A DNA stretch of 34,902 nucleotides from Calditrichota bacterium (GTDB taxonomy: Bacteria > Zhuqueibacterota > Zhuqueibacteria > Residuimicrobiales > Krinioviventaceae). The position numbers and the translations under genes were made by a program. The notes under the pieces were generated by a model. The model worked only from the letters and a program-made list of their open reading frames with translations. It searched no databases and had not been told where the DNA came from. The stretch is taken from the NCBI GenBank assembly GCA_003818595.1, contig RPQV01000003.1, positions 1 through 34,902 of the forward strand, in the 5' to 3' direction. Of the stretch, positions 9,302-17,470 are shown one piece after another (positions within the stretch are counted from its first letter, which is position 1; the number at the start of each line of letters is the position of its first letter).

Positions 9302-9327
9302 CTTATCGGGAATGAAGAAAAAGTAAA

Positions 9328-9765
9328 TCAATACAACTTTTCGTAACTCGAGTTATCTTTAGGAAAGTCAGTGCGGTTTATCCAATAACTCGAACTGTAT
9401 TTTTCAATTTTGCGGTTCAGTGGATCCTTGGAAATAACCTTAAAGATCAGAGCGATGGGAGTAAAAAGAAGAAAGAAAACGACCGTCAATAAAACTCTGG
9501 ACATCAACCAACCCAATGTGAGAGCCAGAAACATCCATACTTTATAAATGGGTTTGAGAAAAGTGGGGAACAACACTCCGAAAATCAGGAAAAATAGAGA
9601 TGCCCCGATAAACCAGAAAGCGCGTTCTCTCACATCGCCAAAGAAATAGATTCCGGCGGCAAGCAGGAATAAAGCCGTCGCCATGACCCAGGCAAATGAA
9701 CGAAGAGAACGCCGATCCAATGTGAGAACAGACATTCCCGCATGAATTTCCTTAATCAAGTTCAT
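9328..9765 (-). CDS. SxtJ-like small membrane protein
   Basis: The 145-residue product has three to four hydrophobic segments (about residues 23-42, 50-72 and 75-110) and a polar C-terminal tail (KDPLNRKIEKYSSSYWINR). This layout, with a conserved tail of the form DPL.R..., is that of the SxtJ family, named from the saxitoxin cluster and usually found beside NodU/TobZ-type carbamoyltransferases. The ATG at 9765 overlaps the end of the carbamoyltransferase by 14 bp, so the two are translated as a unit. The function of SxtJ is not established; a membrane partner of the carbamoyltransferase is a reasonable guess. The DUF5989 gene that often follows is not visible here; the candidate origin comes next. 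Confidence 0.75.
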   Translation of the reverse strand: MNLIKEIHAGMSVLTLDRRSLRSFAWVMATALFLLAAGIYFFGDVRERAFWFIGASLFFLIFGVLFPTFLKPIYKVWMFLALTLGWLMSRVLLTVVFFLLFTPIALIFKVISKDPLNRKIEKYSSSYWINRTDFPKDNSSYEKLY

Positions 9766-11566
9766 ATGTTTTTTTCCAGTCCTGTTTTTCGATCAATGGA
9801 GGTTGATCCTTCTTATTAACAATAAAATTTCCGATGACCAAATAATCCATTTCGGTTCTCATGAAACAACGATAAGCATCTTCCGGAGAACCAACAATGG
9901 GTTCTCCGCGCACATTGAAAGAGGTATTGATAATGACCGGACAACCGGTTTTTTGATGGAAGCACTTGAGCAGATCATAATAACGACCATGCTCTGCTGA
10001 GACCGTCTGCAGCCGAGCCGAATAATCAATATGGGTGATGGCCGGTACGTCAGAGCGGATGACGTTCAGCTTATCGATGCCCCAAAGCTTTTGCTGTTCA
10101 TCCGTCATCGGTTTACAATGATCTTTATGAACTTGGGCTACCAACAGCATGTAGGGACTCGGAACATCAATTTCAAAATAATCTGCTGCATATTCTTCCA
10201 ATACTGAAGGAGCAAACGGACGAAAACTCTCGCGAAATTTAATTTTAAGGTTCATCCGCGACTGCATCGATGGCGAACGGGCATCGCCGAGAATCGAGCG
10301 ACTTCCCAAGGCGCGCGGTCCAAATTCCATTCTTCCTTGAAACCAGGCAACCACATTTTCTTCGGCAATCAACTGTGCCGTACGATCAATCAGTTCTTCA
10401 TCAGCATAGTGGACATAGGGAAGATGATGCTGATCTAAAAATTGCTTGATCTCTTGATCACTATAGGCAGGACCGATAAGAGATGCTTTTTGCAGATCAT
10501 GAATATCATCCACCTGACGGGCATTATTTTTGATTTGATACCAGCAGAACAATGCAGCCCCCAGCGCGCCTCCGGCATCTCCCGCAGCGGGTTGAATCCA
10601 AATGTTGTCAAACGGACCTTCGCGCAGGATTCGTCCATTGGCGACGCAGTTCAGGGCAACACCGCCTGCCAGACATAGGTTTTTTTGACCGGTCTGCTGA
10701 TGGACAAAGCGGGCACAACGGAGCATGATTTCTTCAGTGACCTCCTGTATGGAGCGGGCAATGTCCATTTCTTTCTGAGTCAGCAAAGTTTCAGGTTTTC
10801 TCGGCGGCCCGCCGAAAAGTCGATGAAAGCGGGAATTGGTCATGGTGAGACCAGCCCCATAATTAAAATAGTCCATGTTGAGCTTGAAAGATCCGTCCTC
10901 TTTCAAGTCAACAAGATGATCATAGATGGTCTGCACATATTTGGGTTCACCGTAAGGCGCCAATCCCATGACTTTGTATTCGCCGGAATTCACTCTGAAT
11001 CCCGTATAATACGTAAACGCCGAATACAACAGTCCCAGAGAATGGGGAAAATGAATTTCCGCTTCGATGGACAGGCGGTTGTCCTGTCCAATTCCATAGG
11101 ATGTGGTGGTCCACTCACCAACGCCGTCCGTGGTCAGAAAAGCGGCCTGTTGAAATGGAGAAGGGAAGAACGCTGATGCCGCATGGGATTCGTGATGTTC
11201 GGGAAAAACAAGGTCGCCATCGAAACCGCTTTCTTTGCGGATCAGATCGGGAATCCAAAGCTTTTTCTTGAGCCAGAGTGGTAATGATAATAGAAAAGAG
11301 GACAAACCCGATGGCGCGTAGCTGAGATAGGTTTCGAGGATGCGTTCAAATTTGATAAAGGGTTTATCATAAAAAGCGATCACATCAACTTGATCAATCG
11401 TTATTTGCGCCTGTCGTAGGCAGGCCTGGATCGCCAGCCGCGGAAAGCTCTGATCGTGTTTGATGCGCGAAAAACGCTCTTCCTGCGCTGCGGCTGCAAT
11501 TTCGCCGTCGCGCACAATGCAGGCGGCGCTGTCATGATAAAAGCAGGATATTCCAAGGATGATCAT
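9752..11566 (-). CDS. carbamoyltransferase, NodU/CmcH/TobZ family
   Basis: The 604-residue length is typical. The N-terminal part is Kae1-like, opening MIILGISCFYHDSAACIV, with the metal-binding HHESH motif (His124, His128) and TTDGVGEW near residue 147. GGVALNCVANGRIL lies near residue 300. The C-terminal YrdC-like domain carries GRMEFGPRALGSRSILGD and FRPFAPSVL. These enzymes use carbamoyl phosphate and ATP to form carbamoyl-adenylate and transfer carbamoyl to a hydroxyl of a small molecule or glycan. It starts in an ATGA overlap with the thioesterase gene and overlaps the SxtJ gene by 14 bp. The family is certain. The acceptor is unknown; no antibiotic or Nod-factor cluster surrounds it, so an envelope glycan or lipid is a possible target. 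Confidence 0.93.
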   Translation of the reverse strand: MIILGISCFYHDSAACIVRDGEIAAAAQEERFSRIKHDQSFPRLAIQACLRQAQITIDQVDVIAFYDKPFIKFERILETYLSYAPSGLSSFLLSLPLWLKKKLWIPDLIRKESGFDGDLVFPEHHESHAASAFFPSPFQQAAFLTTDGVGEWTTTSYGIGQDNRLSIEAEIHFPHSLGLLYSAFTYYTGFRVNSGEYKVMGLAPYGEPKYVQTIYDHLVDLKEDGSFKLNMDYFNYGAGLTMTNSRFHRLFGGPPRKPETLLTQKEMDIARSIQEVTEEIMLRCARFVHQQTGQKNLCLAGGVALNCVANGRILREGPFDNIWIQPAAGDAGGALGAALFCWYQIKNNARQVDDIHDLQKASLIGPAYSDQEIKQFLDQHHLPYVHYADEELIDRTAQLIAEENVVAWFQGRMEFGPRALGSRSILGDARSPSMQSRMNLKIKFRESFRPFAPSVLEEYAADYFEIDVPSPYMLLVAQVHKDHCKPMTDEQQKLWGIDKLNVIRSDVPAITHIDYSARLQTVSAEHGRYYDLLKCFHQKTGCPVIINTSFNVRGEPIVGSPEDAYRCFMRTEMDYLVIGNFIVNKKDQPPLIEKQDWKKTYELD

Positions 11567-12060
11567 ACTGACGCCAAAATATTGAGATCATTTTCCATAA
11601 AAGTCAGATAGCTGTTCACCTCAAGGGCTTGATCATGCCGCATGTGAAAGAATTTTCCCGAGGCTTTGGCGTAAAGGGTTCCGTTTTCATCCTTGATTTC
11701 ACCTTCGCCAATCGAATACTTGGACTTGTGTTCAAGAGAGCGACCCAATACAGTCACCGTTAATCCGATTGGCAATGGGCGGACAAAACGAACGGTTAAT
11801 TCTCCGGTGACAAAGAATTTTTTACTGCTGACCGCAACAGCCCAGCCGATCGTTTCATCAAGCAGTGCGGTGATGATTCCGCCATGGACAATGCCGCGAT
11901 AACCCGCCTGCCTGATATCGGCTTGAAATGAAACCTGAACGCCCTCCGGTGTCACTTTAAAACGGCGATTGAGTGTCTGCGGATTGACGTGAGGTTGTCC
12001 GCAGACCAGACATCCTTCAAAAGTAGGCAGATAAACAGCATCACACATCGGCATAAACAT
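11563..12060 (-). CDS. PaaI-type hotdog-fold thioesterase
   Basis: The 165-residue protein carries the hotdog core GIVHGGIITALLDETIGWA, in which His and Gly of HGG and the acidic residue of LLDE are the usual active-site elements, followed by the strand GELTVRFVRPLPIG. A Cys-x2-Cys pair (GCLVCGQPHVNP) lies near the N-terminus, as in many members. The family hydrolyses acyl-CoA thioesters. The gene overlaps the HAD gene by up to 20 bp; ATG codons at 12060, 12054 and 12048 are all possible starts and no ribosome-binding site decides between them. It ends in an ATGA overlap with the carbamoyltransferase, so the genes are tightly coupled. The substrate is unknown. Confidence 0.88.
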   Translation of the reverse strand: MFMPMCDAVYLPTFEGCLVCGQPHVNPQTLNRRFKVTPEGVQVSFQADIRQAGYRGIVHGGIITALLDETIGWAVAVSSKKFFVTGELTVRFVRPLPIGLTVTVLGRSLEHKSKYSIGEGEIKDENGTLYAKASGKFFHMRHDQALEVNSYLTFMENDLNILASV

Positions 12061-12712
12061 CCATTTTAATGAAATTCATTATTTCCAGGGGATGAGCAGC
12101 GACAAAATCAGATGAGGCGGCCAATTCGTCCATTTTGTCCGAATAACCCCAGCGGGCTAAACAAAACTTCATACCGGCGGACTGCGCGGCGTACAGATCA
12201 TTATCGGTGTCGCCTATCATCAACGCCCGACTCGTTGGGATGCTCAGCAGATCAGCGGCCTTGATGAGCATGTCCGGCGATGGTTTGGGTTTTTCGACCT
12301 CATCACGGGTGACGACGAGATTGAACAGCGAATCAAAGGAAAACTTGTCCGCAAGGGGTTGAGTTCCGAGACGGGCTTTATTGGTGGCCAATGCACACAA
12401 AATGTTTTCGTTTTTGAGCTGATCGACCAACTGACGGATGCCTTCAAAAAGCTGCGCATGCCTGATGCAGTGCGAGAGATAGATCGGACGAAAAACGCGA
12501 TGGAATTCATCGCTGCGATGCATGGAATCAGAGGGAAGGACATGTTTTATAAATTCCTGCGGACCCGGACCAATCGCTTTTTTTGATGTTTCAACAGAAA
12601 TCTGCGGCAGGTTCAATTGTTCCAACGCGAGATTCAAGGAAAGATGAACATCCGTCAGCGTGTCCGCAACCGTGCCGTCGAGATCGAATATCACCAAATC
12701 GAATGAATTCAT
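12041..12712 (-). CDS. HAD-superfamily phosphatase, phosphoglycolate phosphatase-like
   Basis: The 223-residue protein has the four HAD motifs: DLVIFDLDGTVADT (nucleophile Asp), LATNK (motif II), the Lys of EKPKPSPDM (motif III) and MIGDTDNDLYAA (motif IV acidic residues). A helical cap lies between motifs I and II. It resembles Gph/PpaX-type phosphatases that act on small phosphorylated metabolites such as 2-phosphoglycolate. I use ATG 12712 because GGAG lies 5 bp before AGTGC-type spacing and the next residues enter motif I directly; the 16-codon extension upstream has no support. It heads the leftward group thioesterase, carbamoyltransferase, SxtJ. The exact substrate cannot be assigned. 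Confidence 0.88.
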   Translation of the reverse strand: MNSFDLVIFDLDGTVADTLTDVHLSLNLALEQLNLPQISVETSKKAIGPGPQEFIKHVLPSDSMHRSDEFHRVFRPIYLSHCIRHAQLFEGIRQLVDQLKNENILCALATNKARLGTQPLADKFSFDSLFNLVVTRDEVEKPKPSPDMLIKAADLLSIPTSRALMIGDTDNDLYAAQSAGMKFCLARWGYSDKMDELAASSDFVAAHPLEIMNFIKMDVYADV

Positions 12713-12842
12713 GCACTCTCCAAATTTAACAAATGTACAAAAAATAGTTGGGTTATTCAACAGTTTAAGACGCTGAATTCATCCCCTAAATATTAACTGG
12801 CAAATTTTTCTATAAATGATTAGCTTAGGAAAAGGAGGCGTT

Positions 12843-13451
12843 ATGGTGAGCGAAACAACAGAAATCGATCAAAGGGAAGGACTTTCTGCGAATAAAATTC
12901 TGATCGCTGAATTTCAATATGCACGCGAAACAGCGGCGCAGGCGATGGATGATCGGCATCGAATGGTCAATTTCTACCTGCTTTTCGTCGGCGTTGTATT
13001 GAATGGTGTGGTTTTGATTTTAACCGGCGGCAGCAGAAGCAATCTCCAAATGAACAATATGCAGTCCTTTCGTCATCTGGTGATCATTCTTCTGCTGGCT
13101 CTCTTTTTGGTGGGAGTTTTATATTTACTAAAAATAATTAGATTACGTGGAATGTGGTTCATCAGCGCTGCAGCCATGAATAGGATTAAAGATTACTATT
13201 TCCAACAATTTGATTCCATTCATCTGTCTGATGCCTTCCTGTGGAACAGTATAACTTTAGCTAAAATGAATCCTGCCGAGAGCTGGTCTGTTTTTTATCT
13301 CACGGCTTTGCTGATTTCGTCAATTGGATCGGCAAGCCTCGGAGGTGCTTTTTTCATCTTGTTTGGGAACCTCCTGATTAGCTTGGCTGCTCTTATAATT
13401 TTTGTGTTTCTGCAAATGCTTTTTTATAAAATAAAGCTGAAGAAAAGATAA
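12843..13451 (+). CDS. unknown four-helix membrane protein
   Basis: I do not recognise this family. The 202-residue product starts at ATG 12843, 4 bp after a strong AGGAGG. An N-terminal helical stretch rich in charged residues (ILIAEFQYARETAAQAMDDRHR) leads into helix 1 (MVNFYLLFVGVVLNGVVLIL), helix 2 at about residues 75-100, a soluble stretch with conserved-looking aromatic residues (NRIKDYYFQQF), and a C-terminal helical hairpin ending in KKR. This resembles the general plan of small RipA-like or effector-type membrane proteins, but I cannot make that assignment. It stands with the Nudix gene as a rightward pair inside leftward genes, sharing a 130-bp divergent gap with the HAD gene. Confidence 0.75.
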   Translation: MVSETTEIDQREGLSANKILIAEFQYARETAAQAMDDRHRMVNFYLLFVGVVLNGVVLILTGGSRSNLQMNNMQSFRHLVIILLLALFLVGVLYLLKIIRLRGMWFISAAAMNRIKDYYFQQFDSIHLSDAFLWNSITLAKMNPAESWSVFYLTALLISSIGSASLGGAFFILFGNLLISLAALIIFVFLQMLFYKIKLKKR

Positions 13452-13455
13452 TGCC

Positions 13456-14055
13456 ATGAAGGTCATCATAAATGAAAAAAAGGTAATTTATCAGGGATTT
13501 CTGACTCTGGAAAAATGCCGCCTGCAACACGAGCTGTTCAATGGGGAGATGAGCGAGGTCATCGTGCGCGAGAACTGCTTTCGCGGAGATTCCGTCGCAG
13601 CCCTGGTATATGATCTGCCGAACGATAAAATCATACTCATACGTCAGTTTCGATATCCGGTTTATGCGTCCGAGCCGCAAAATGATTGGTTGTGGGAAAT
13701 TCCGGCCGGAAGCTGCCTGCCTCCGGAAACGCCTGTCGCCTCCATCATCAAGGAATTAAAAGAAGAAATAAACCTGCAGGTTGATGAAAACAGCCTCGAA
13801 TTCATCGGCGGCTATTTTGTCAGCCCCGGAGGAACCTCGGAAAGAGTGTTTTTATATGGGGTGCCTTTTAACTCAACCACTTTTCGGATCACCAATGGCG
13901 GACTGAGAGAAGAAGGAGAAGACATTGAAGTGAGGCAGTTTTCATTTGCCGCACTATGGGCCAAGAAAGAAAACTCGATCACGCAGGATTTAAAAACAGC
14001 TTTGGCCCTGCAATGGCTGAAAATCAAAAAAATGGAAACCGAAACAGCCCGCTGA
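13456..14055 (+). CDS. Nudix hydrolase, ADP-ribose pyrophosphatase-like
   Basis: The 199-residue protein has a Nudix box at residues 85-107, beginning GSCLPPE and ending KELKEEINL. The metal-binding Glu residues (100, 103, 104) are present. The usual Arg before the first Glu is Lys99 and the usual Gly before the last hydrophobic residue is Asn106, both conservative departures. IRQFRYP and WEIPAG before the box are typical of the ADP-ribose/NudF branch, which splits nucleoside diphosphate sugars. The ATG lies 4 bp after the membrane gene stop, with only a weak purine run upstream, so it is likely coupled to it. The substrate is not certain. Confidence 0.88.
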   Translation: MKVIINEKKVIYQGFLTLEKCRLQHELFNGEMSEVIVRENCFRGDSVAALVYDLPNDKIILIRQFRYPVYASEPQNDWLWEIPAGSCLPPETPVASIIKELKEEINLQVDENSLEFIGGYFVSPGGTSERVFLYGVPFNSTTFRITNGGLREEGEDIEVRQFSFAALWAKKENSITQDLKTALALQWLKIKKMETETAR

Positions 14056-14099
14056 CAACCGGTTTAAAAACGAGACCTTGACATCAATATCAAATAACC

Positions 14100-14125
14100 G
14101 CACCCTGAGCGTAGTCCAAGGGTGC
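14100..14125. repeat. 7-bp inverted repeat resembling a widespread intergenic palindrome
   Basis: GCACCCT (14100-14106) and AGGGTGC (14119-14125) can form a hairpin with a 12-base loop, GAGCGTAGTCCA. The core CCTGAGCGTAGTC.AAGG resembles a palindromic element that recurs between genes in many bacterial genomes. It sits between two converging genes. No T-run follows on either strand, so a simple intrinsic terminator is not supported. Confidence 0.5.
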
Positions 14126-14203
14126 TCATCTCTATAAAATCAGGCTTGGACTTTGCTAAGCGTACGAGGCCAGCGGCGTTTACACACCGTCTTAATTCTA
14201 TAA

Positions 14204-16645
14204 TCAACCCAAGATGGCTTTCACGATCACACGATCACCGCCATTTTCCAACGGAACAATATTCCCGACCACTATTTTTCCATCCACCCGCAGCGAATGC
14301 ACGCCTTTATTGATCCCTTTTGGATTTTGAATCGTGATCTCATACTCTTTACCGCGAAACTTGCGAATGACCTTGTACTCTTTCCACGCTTTGGGAATGC
14401 AGGGATCAATGACTAAACCGGTCAGTCCCGGTCGAACTCCCAGAATATATTGAGAAATGGAGACAAACGACCAGGAGGCCGTGCCGGTCAACCAGCTGTT
14501 TTTGGCCTCACCAGGAGTCGGGGCGTCTTTGCCCGCAGTCATTTGACTGTAGACATAGGGCTCCGCACGATACACTTCAATCTGGCTCTCTTTTTGCGAA
14601 GGACAAATACTCATATAATATTCAAAGGCCTGATCGCCGTGTCCCAACAAGGTTTCCGCAATTTGAATCCAGGTGTTGTTATGAGTGAAAATGCCGGCGT
14701 TTTCCTTGTACCCGGGAGGATAAGAACTGATTTCACCCAGATGCAGATGATAAGTTTGATACGCCGGTTGCTGCAGAACAATGCCGTTGGGAGTTGCCAG
14801 ATATTGATGAACACTGCGCAATGCCTGTTCCGCGTAACCATTGTCAAGACCGATCGCTCCCAAAATACACCAGGCCTGACTCTCGATAAAAATACGGCCT
14901 TCATCGTTTGTCGTGGAACCAATTTTTCTGCCCAAAGCATCAAAAGCGCGCAGGAACCATTGACCATCCCAGCCGTGCTGCAGCACGATTTGGCGCATCT
15001 CCGCTGCATGAGCGGACATTAACGACGCCTGCTGAGCATTTCCCAAATGGTTAAAAATAACTTCCAGTTCATCACAAGCCGCGCAAAACAGCCCGGCAAT
15101 CATCACCGATTCAGCTATGACGCCATGCTCGGCATCTCCGGCCAATTGAAAGCTTTCGCCCGGAGTGTCTGAAAAACAGTTTAAATTCAGACAGTCATTC
15201 CAGTCAGCATGACCAATCAACGGCAACTGGTGCGGTCCGCGATGCTGCAGAATATAATCGATGGAAATCATCAGGTGATCGAGCAGCGTCGCTGTTTTCT
15301 CCTTCAGATCGGCATAGCCGATTTTCTCGTCGAGTATGGTTGCGTCGCCCGTTTCCTTGAGATAGGCGGCCGTCGAAAGAATCAGCCACAGCGGATCATC
15401 ATTAAAGCCGCTGCCGGCATTGGCGTTGCCGATTTTTGTCAGCGGTTGATATTGGTGATAACACGTCCCGTCAGAAAGTTGTGTTGCCGCAATGTCCAAA
15501 ATCCGCTCTCTCGCTCTTTCAGGAATGATATGAACAAATCCCAGAACGTCCTGATTGCTGTCCCGATATCCCATGCCGCGACCAATTCCCGACTCGAAGA
15601 GAGAGGCCGAGCGCGACATGTTGAATGTCACCATGCATTGATACTGGTTCCACATGTTGACCATGCGGTTCACATGCTGATTTTCAGTGTTCACCTTATA
15701 GCCGGACAACAGCGAACGCCAATAGCTTTTCAATTCCTCCAGCTGCTGATCGATCAGCTTGGGCGATGCATATTTTTCAATCACACGGTAATAGGGTTCC
15801 TTGTTGATGACATGAGGTTGAATGAATTTCTTTTCCTTGGGATTCTCCGCATAGCCGAGAAGAAAATGGAGACGCTTATGTTCCCCGGGTTGAAGAGTCA
15901 GATCGATTTGATGGCCGGCGATGGGCGCCCAGCCGTAGGCGATGCTGTTGCTGCAGGCGCCGGCTTTGACCGCAGCGGGTTCATGCAGACCGTTATGCAG
16001 GCCGACGAATTGATCTCGACTGGTGTCAAATCCGGAAATGTCCTCACTGGCAGCAAAGTAGGCAAAATGGTTCCGCCGTTCACGATATTCTGTTTTATGA
16101 AAAATGGTGTTCTTTTCGACTTCCACCTGACCTATGGAAAAATTTCTCTGAAAATTGGTCTGATCATCCCAGGAATCCCAGAGACACCATTCAATGAAAC
16201 TCCAGAGGCGAATGGTTTTTGTCTTGTTGGAAAAATTTCGGCAATGCACATCCCAAATTTCCACATGTTCGGACAACGGAATAAAGTAATTGACTTCAAC
16301 GCCAAGTCCATTCTTATGTCCGCGAATGGTTGTCATTCCGGCACCGTGCCGACATTCATAATAATCGAGCGGGGTTTTCATCGGTTTCCACATCGGATTC
16401 CAAATTGTGTCGCCGTCCTTGATATAGAGATAGCGCCCATTCGCATCCATGGGGACATTGTTGTAGCGATAACGCGTCAAACGGCGCATGCGGGCGTCTT
16501 TATAAAAGCAATACCCTCCCGCGGTATTGGAAATGATGCCGAAAAATTCATGGTTTCCCAGGTAATTAATCCACGGAAGTGGAGTGTCCGGTCGTGTTAT
16601 GACATATTGTCCGTTATCATCATCAAAATGGCCAAAAGAATTCAT
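14204..16645 (-). CDS. cellobiose phosphorylase (GH94)
   Basis: The 813-residue protein matches the length and many blocks of clostridial cellobiose phosphorylases: TPLPWINYLG and SNTAGGYCFYKDAR at the N-terminus, ESGIGRGMGYRDSNQD, NDDPLWLI, and HADWNDCLNLNCF with the general acid Asp481. It ends in the usual GTASWSF.SISQ.ILG...GL.IDPCIP block. The enzyme (EC 2.4.1.20) splits cellobiose with phosphate into glucose 1-phosphate and glucose in the cytoplasm. There is no signal peptide. AAAGGA lies 7 bp before the ATG. An 87-bp AT-rich gap separates it from the kinase-like gene upstream. No cellulase or sugar transporter is nearby. A related activity such as chitobiose or laminaribiose phosphorolysis is possible, but close agreement with cellobiose enzymes favours the name. 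Confidence 0.9.
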   Translation of the reverse strand: MNSFGHFDDDNGQYVITRPDTPLPWINYLGNHEFFGIISNTAGGYCFYKDARMRRLTRYRYNNVPMDANGRYLYIKDGDTIWNPMWKPMKTPLDYYECRHGAGMTTIRGHKNGLGVEVNYFIPLSEHVEIWDVHCRNFSNKTKTIRLWSFIEWCLWDSWDDQTNFQRNFSIGQVEVEKNTIFHKTEYRERRNHFAYFAASEDISGFDTSRDQFVGLHNGLHEPAAVKAGACSNSIAYGWAPIAGHQIDLTLQPGEHKRLHFLLGYAENPKEKKFIQPHVINKEPYYRVIEKYASPKLIDQQLEELKSYWRSLLSGYKVNTENQHVNRMVNMWNQYQCMVTFNMSRSASLFESGIGRGMGYRDSNQDVLGFVHIIPERARERILDIAATQLSDGTCYHQYQPLTKIGNANAGSGFNDDPLWLILSTAAYLKETGDATILDEKIGYADLKEKTATLLDHLMISIDYILQHRGPHQLPLIGHADWNDCLNLNCFSDTPGESFQLAGDAEHGVIAESVMIAGLFCAACDELEVIFNHLGNAQQASLMSAHAAEMRQIVLQHGWDGQWFLRAFDALGRKIGSTTNDEGRIFIESQAWCILGAIGLDNGYAEQALRSVHQYLATPNGIVLQQPAYQTYHLHLGEISSYPPGYKENAGIFTHNNTWIQIAETLLGHGDQAFEYYMSICPSQKESQIEVYRAEPYVYSQMTAGKDAPTPGEAKNSWLTGTASWSFVSISQYILGVRPGLTGLVIDPCIPKAWKEYKVIRKFRGKEYEITIQNPKGINKGVHSLRVDGKIVVGNIVPLENGGDRVIVKAILG

Positions 16646-16732
16646 GGTGTGTCCTTTACAGATTGATCATTTTCTGTCAATGAATTGAAAAATATAAAAA
16701 AAATATCCTAAATGCAATTCAGGCTTGTTAAA

Positions 16733-17437
16733 TTATGATAATAAAAGATATAAAGCCCCGGCTACGATCAACGGGACGGTCAGATTATCACTTCCTTTTG
16801 GGGAAAAAGCTTCGGCAATGGCCGCCGCTGCAGCAGCCGCCAGCGAACTGAAAACACGAAGCGAGAGGGATAGCTCAACGCCGTCCTGATTGAGAGAAGA
16901 ACTGAGTACCAGCGTCATGGTGATAAAAATGGCGATAAAACTGAACAAGAACATCGAGAGGGTTCCTTCAAGCGTACGTGAGCTCGAAAAATGACGAACT
17001 CGGCGTTTACCGTAATAAAAGCCGAATAAAGCTGCCGCGGCATCTCCCAGCGTCATCGCCATGACGGATGCCAAAGCAATAATCAAGTGAATGAGCGATC
17101 CATTTGTGCGCCAGAAAAGAAGGAACAGCAGCGTTATCGAAACAGCAAAGTATACGGTTCCGGGAGTGGCATCCTCTTCATCCATTTTCGCAAACGACCT
17201 TTTTTTGTAGAAATAATAATTTAGAACAATAAATGTGGCGAATGGAATGATGCCGATATACCAATGATCAAAGATGAAAACAATGGCCCAAACCCACATC
17301 CCGGCCGCCATGTGAATGAGTTTCCTGGTGAAAAAGGATTGCCAGTTCAATTTTTCTCCCAACTTTTCGATGGAGAATAGGAGAGAAAAGGCATACCCAT
17401 AAGATAATATTAATCCGATTGTGTCCGCTTTAGACAT
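16733..17437 (-). CDS. phytol/dolichol kinase-like integral membrane enzyme
   Basis: The 234-residue protein is almost entirely membrane-embedded, with about seven hydrophobic segments. Conserved motifs of the CTP-dependent polyprenol/phytol kinase family (related to CDP-diglyceride synthases) are present: RKLIHMAAG near the N-terminus, TLGDAAAALFGFYYG, RTLEGTLSMF, and a C-terminal GSDNLTVPL. These enzymes phosphorylate long-chain isoprenoid alcohols or diacylglycerol using CTP. GAGGAACT precedes the ATG. It lies 33 bp after the FabL-type gene, so it probably shares that transcript and a lipid theme. Which lipid is phosphorylated is unknown. Confidence 0.82.
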   Translation of the reverse strand: MSKADTIGLILSYGYAFSLLFSIEKLGEKLNWQSFFTRKLIHMAAGMWVWAIVFIFDHWYIGIIPFATFIVLNYYFYKKRSFAKMDEEDATPGTVYFAVSITLLFLLFWRTNGSLIHLIIALASVMAMTLGDAAAALFGFYYGKRRVRHFSSSRTLEGTLSMFLFSFIAIFITMTLVLSSSLNQDGVELSLSLRVFSSLAAAAAAAIAEAFSPKGSDNLTVPLIVAGALYLLLS

Positions 17438-17470
17438 AGTTCCTCAATGGTATTGGTTTATGGGCTTTAT

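Larger units (their letters stand above)
8857..9327. other. candidate replication origin (oriC), gene-free AT-rich region
   Basis: This is the only gene-free stretch over 300 bp in the window. Its left part (about 8925-9060) is extremely AT-rich; 9001-9060 has no C and only six G. Its right part holds DnaA boxes: two exact ones facing each other (9143-9151 and 9158-9166), a second facing pair of one-mismatch boxes with identical spacing (9278-9286 and 9293-9301), and near-boxes at 9065-9081 beside a DnaA-trio-like run. This matches the bacterial layout of an unwinding element flanked by DnaA boxes. A 6-bp inverted repeat (TTGCTT at 8904-8909, AAGCAA at 8915-8920) is also present. I found no convincing small gene here. 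Support from the window: parS sites and the rpmH-to-rsmG series about 19-25 kb away. Not proven; dnaA is not in the window. Confidence 0.65.

Noticed and set aside
9143..9331. 62-codon leftward open frame in the gene-free stretch
   Set aside because: It overlaps the DnaA-box pairs, has no ribosome-binding site, and does not resemble the DUF5989 protein expected beside SxtJ.
14119..14140. Intrinsic terminator for the Nudix gene
   Set aside because: The hairpin there has a 12-base loop and no T-run on either strand; it fits a dispersed repeat better.
15209..16666. 485-codon open frame antisense to cellobiose phosphorylase
   Set aside because: It lies fully opposite a strongly supported enzyme gene and its product shows no family features; it is a coding shadow.
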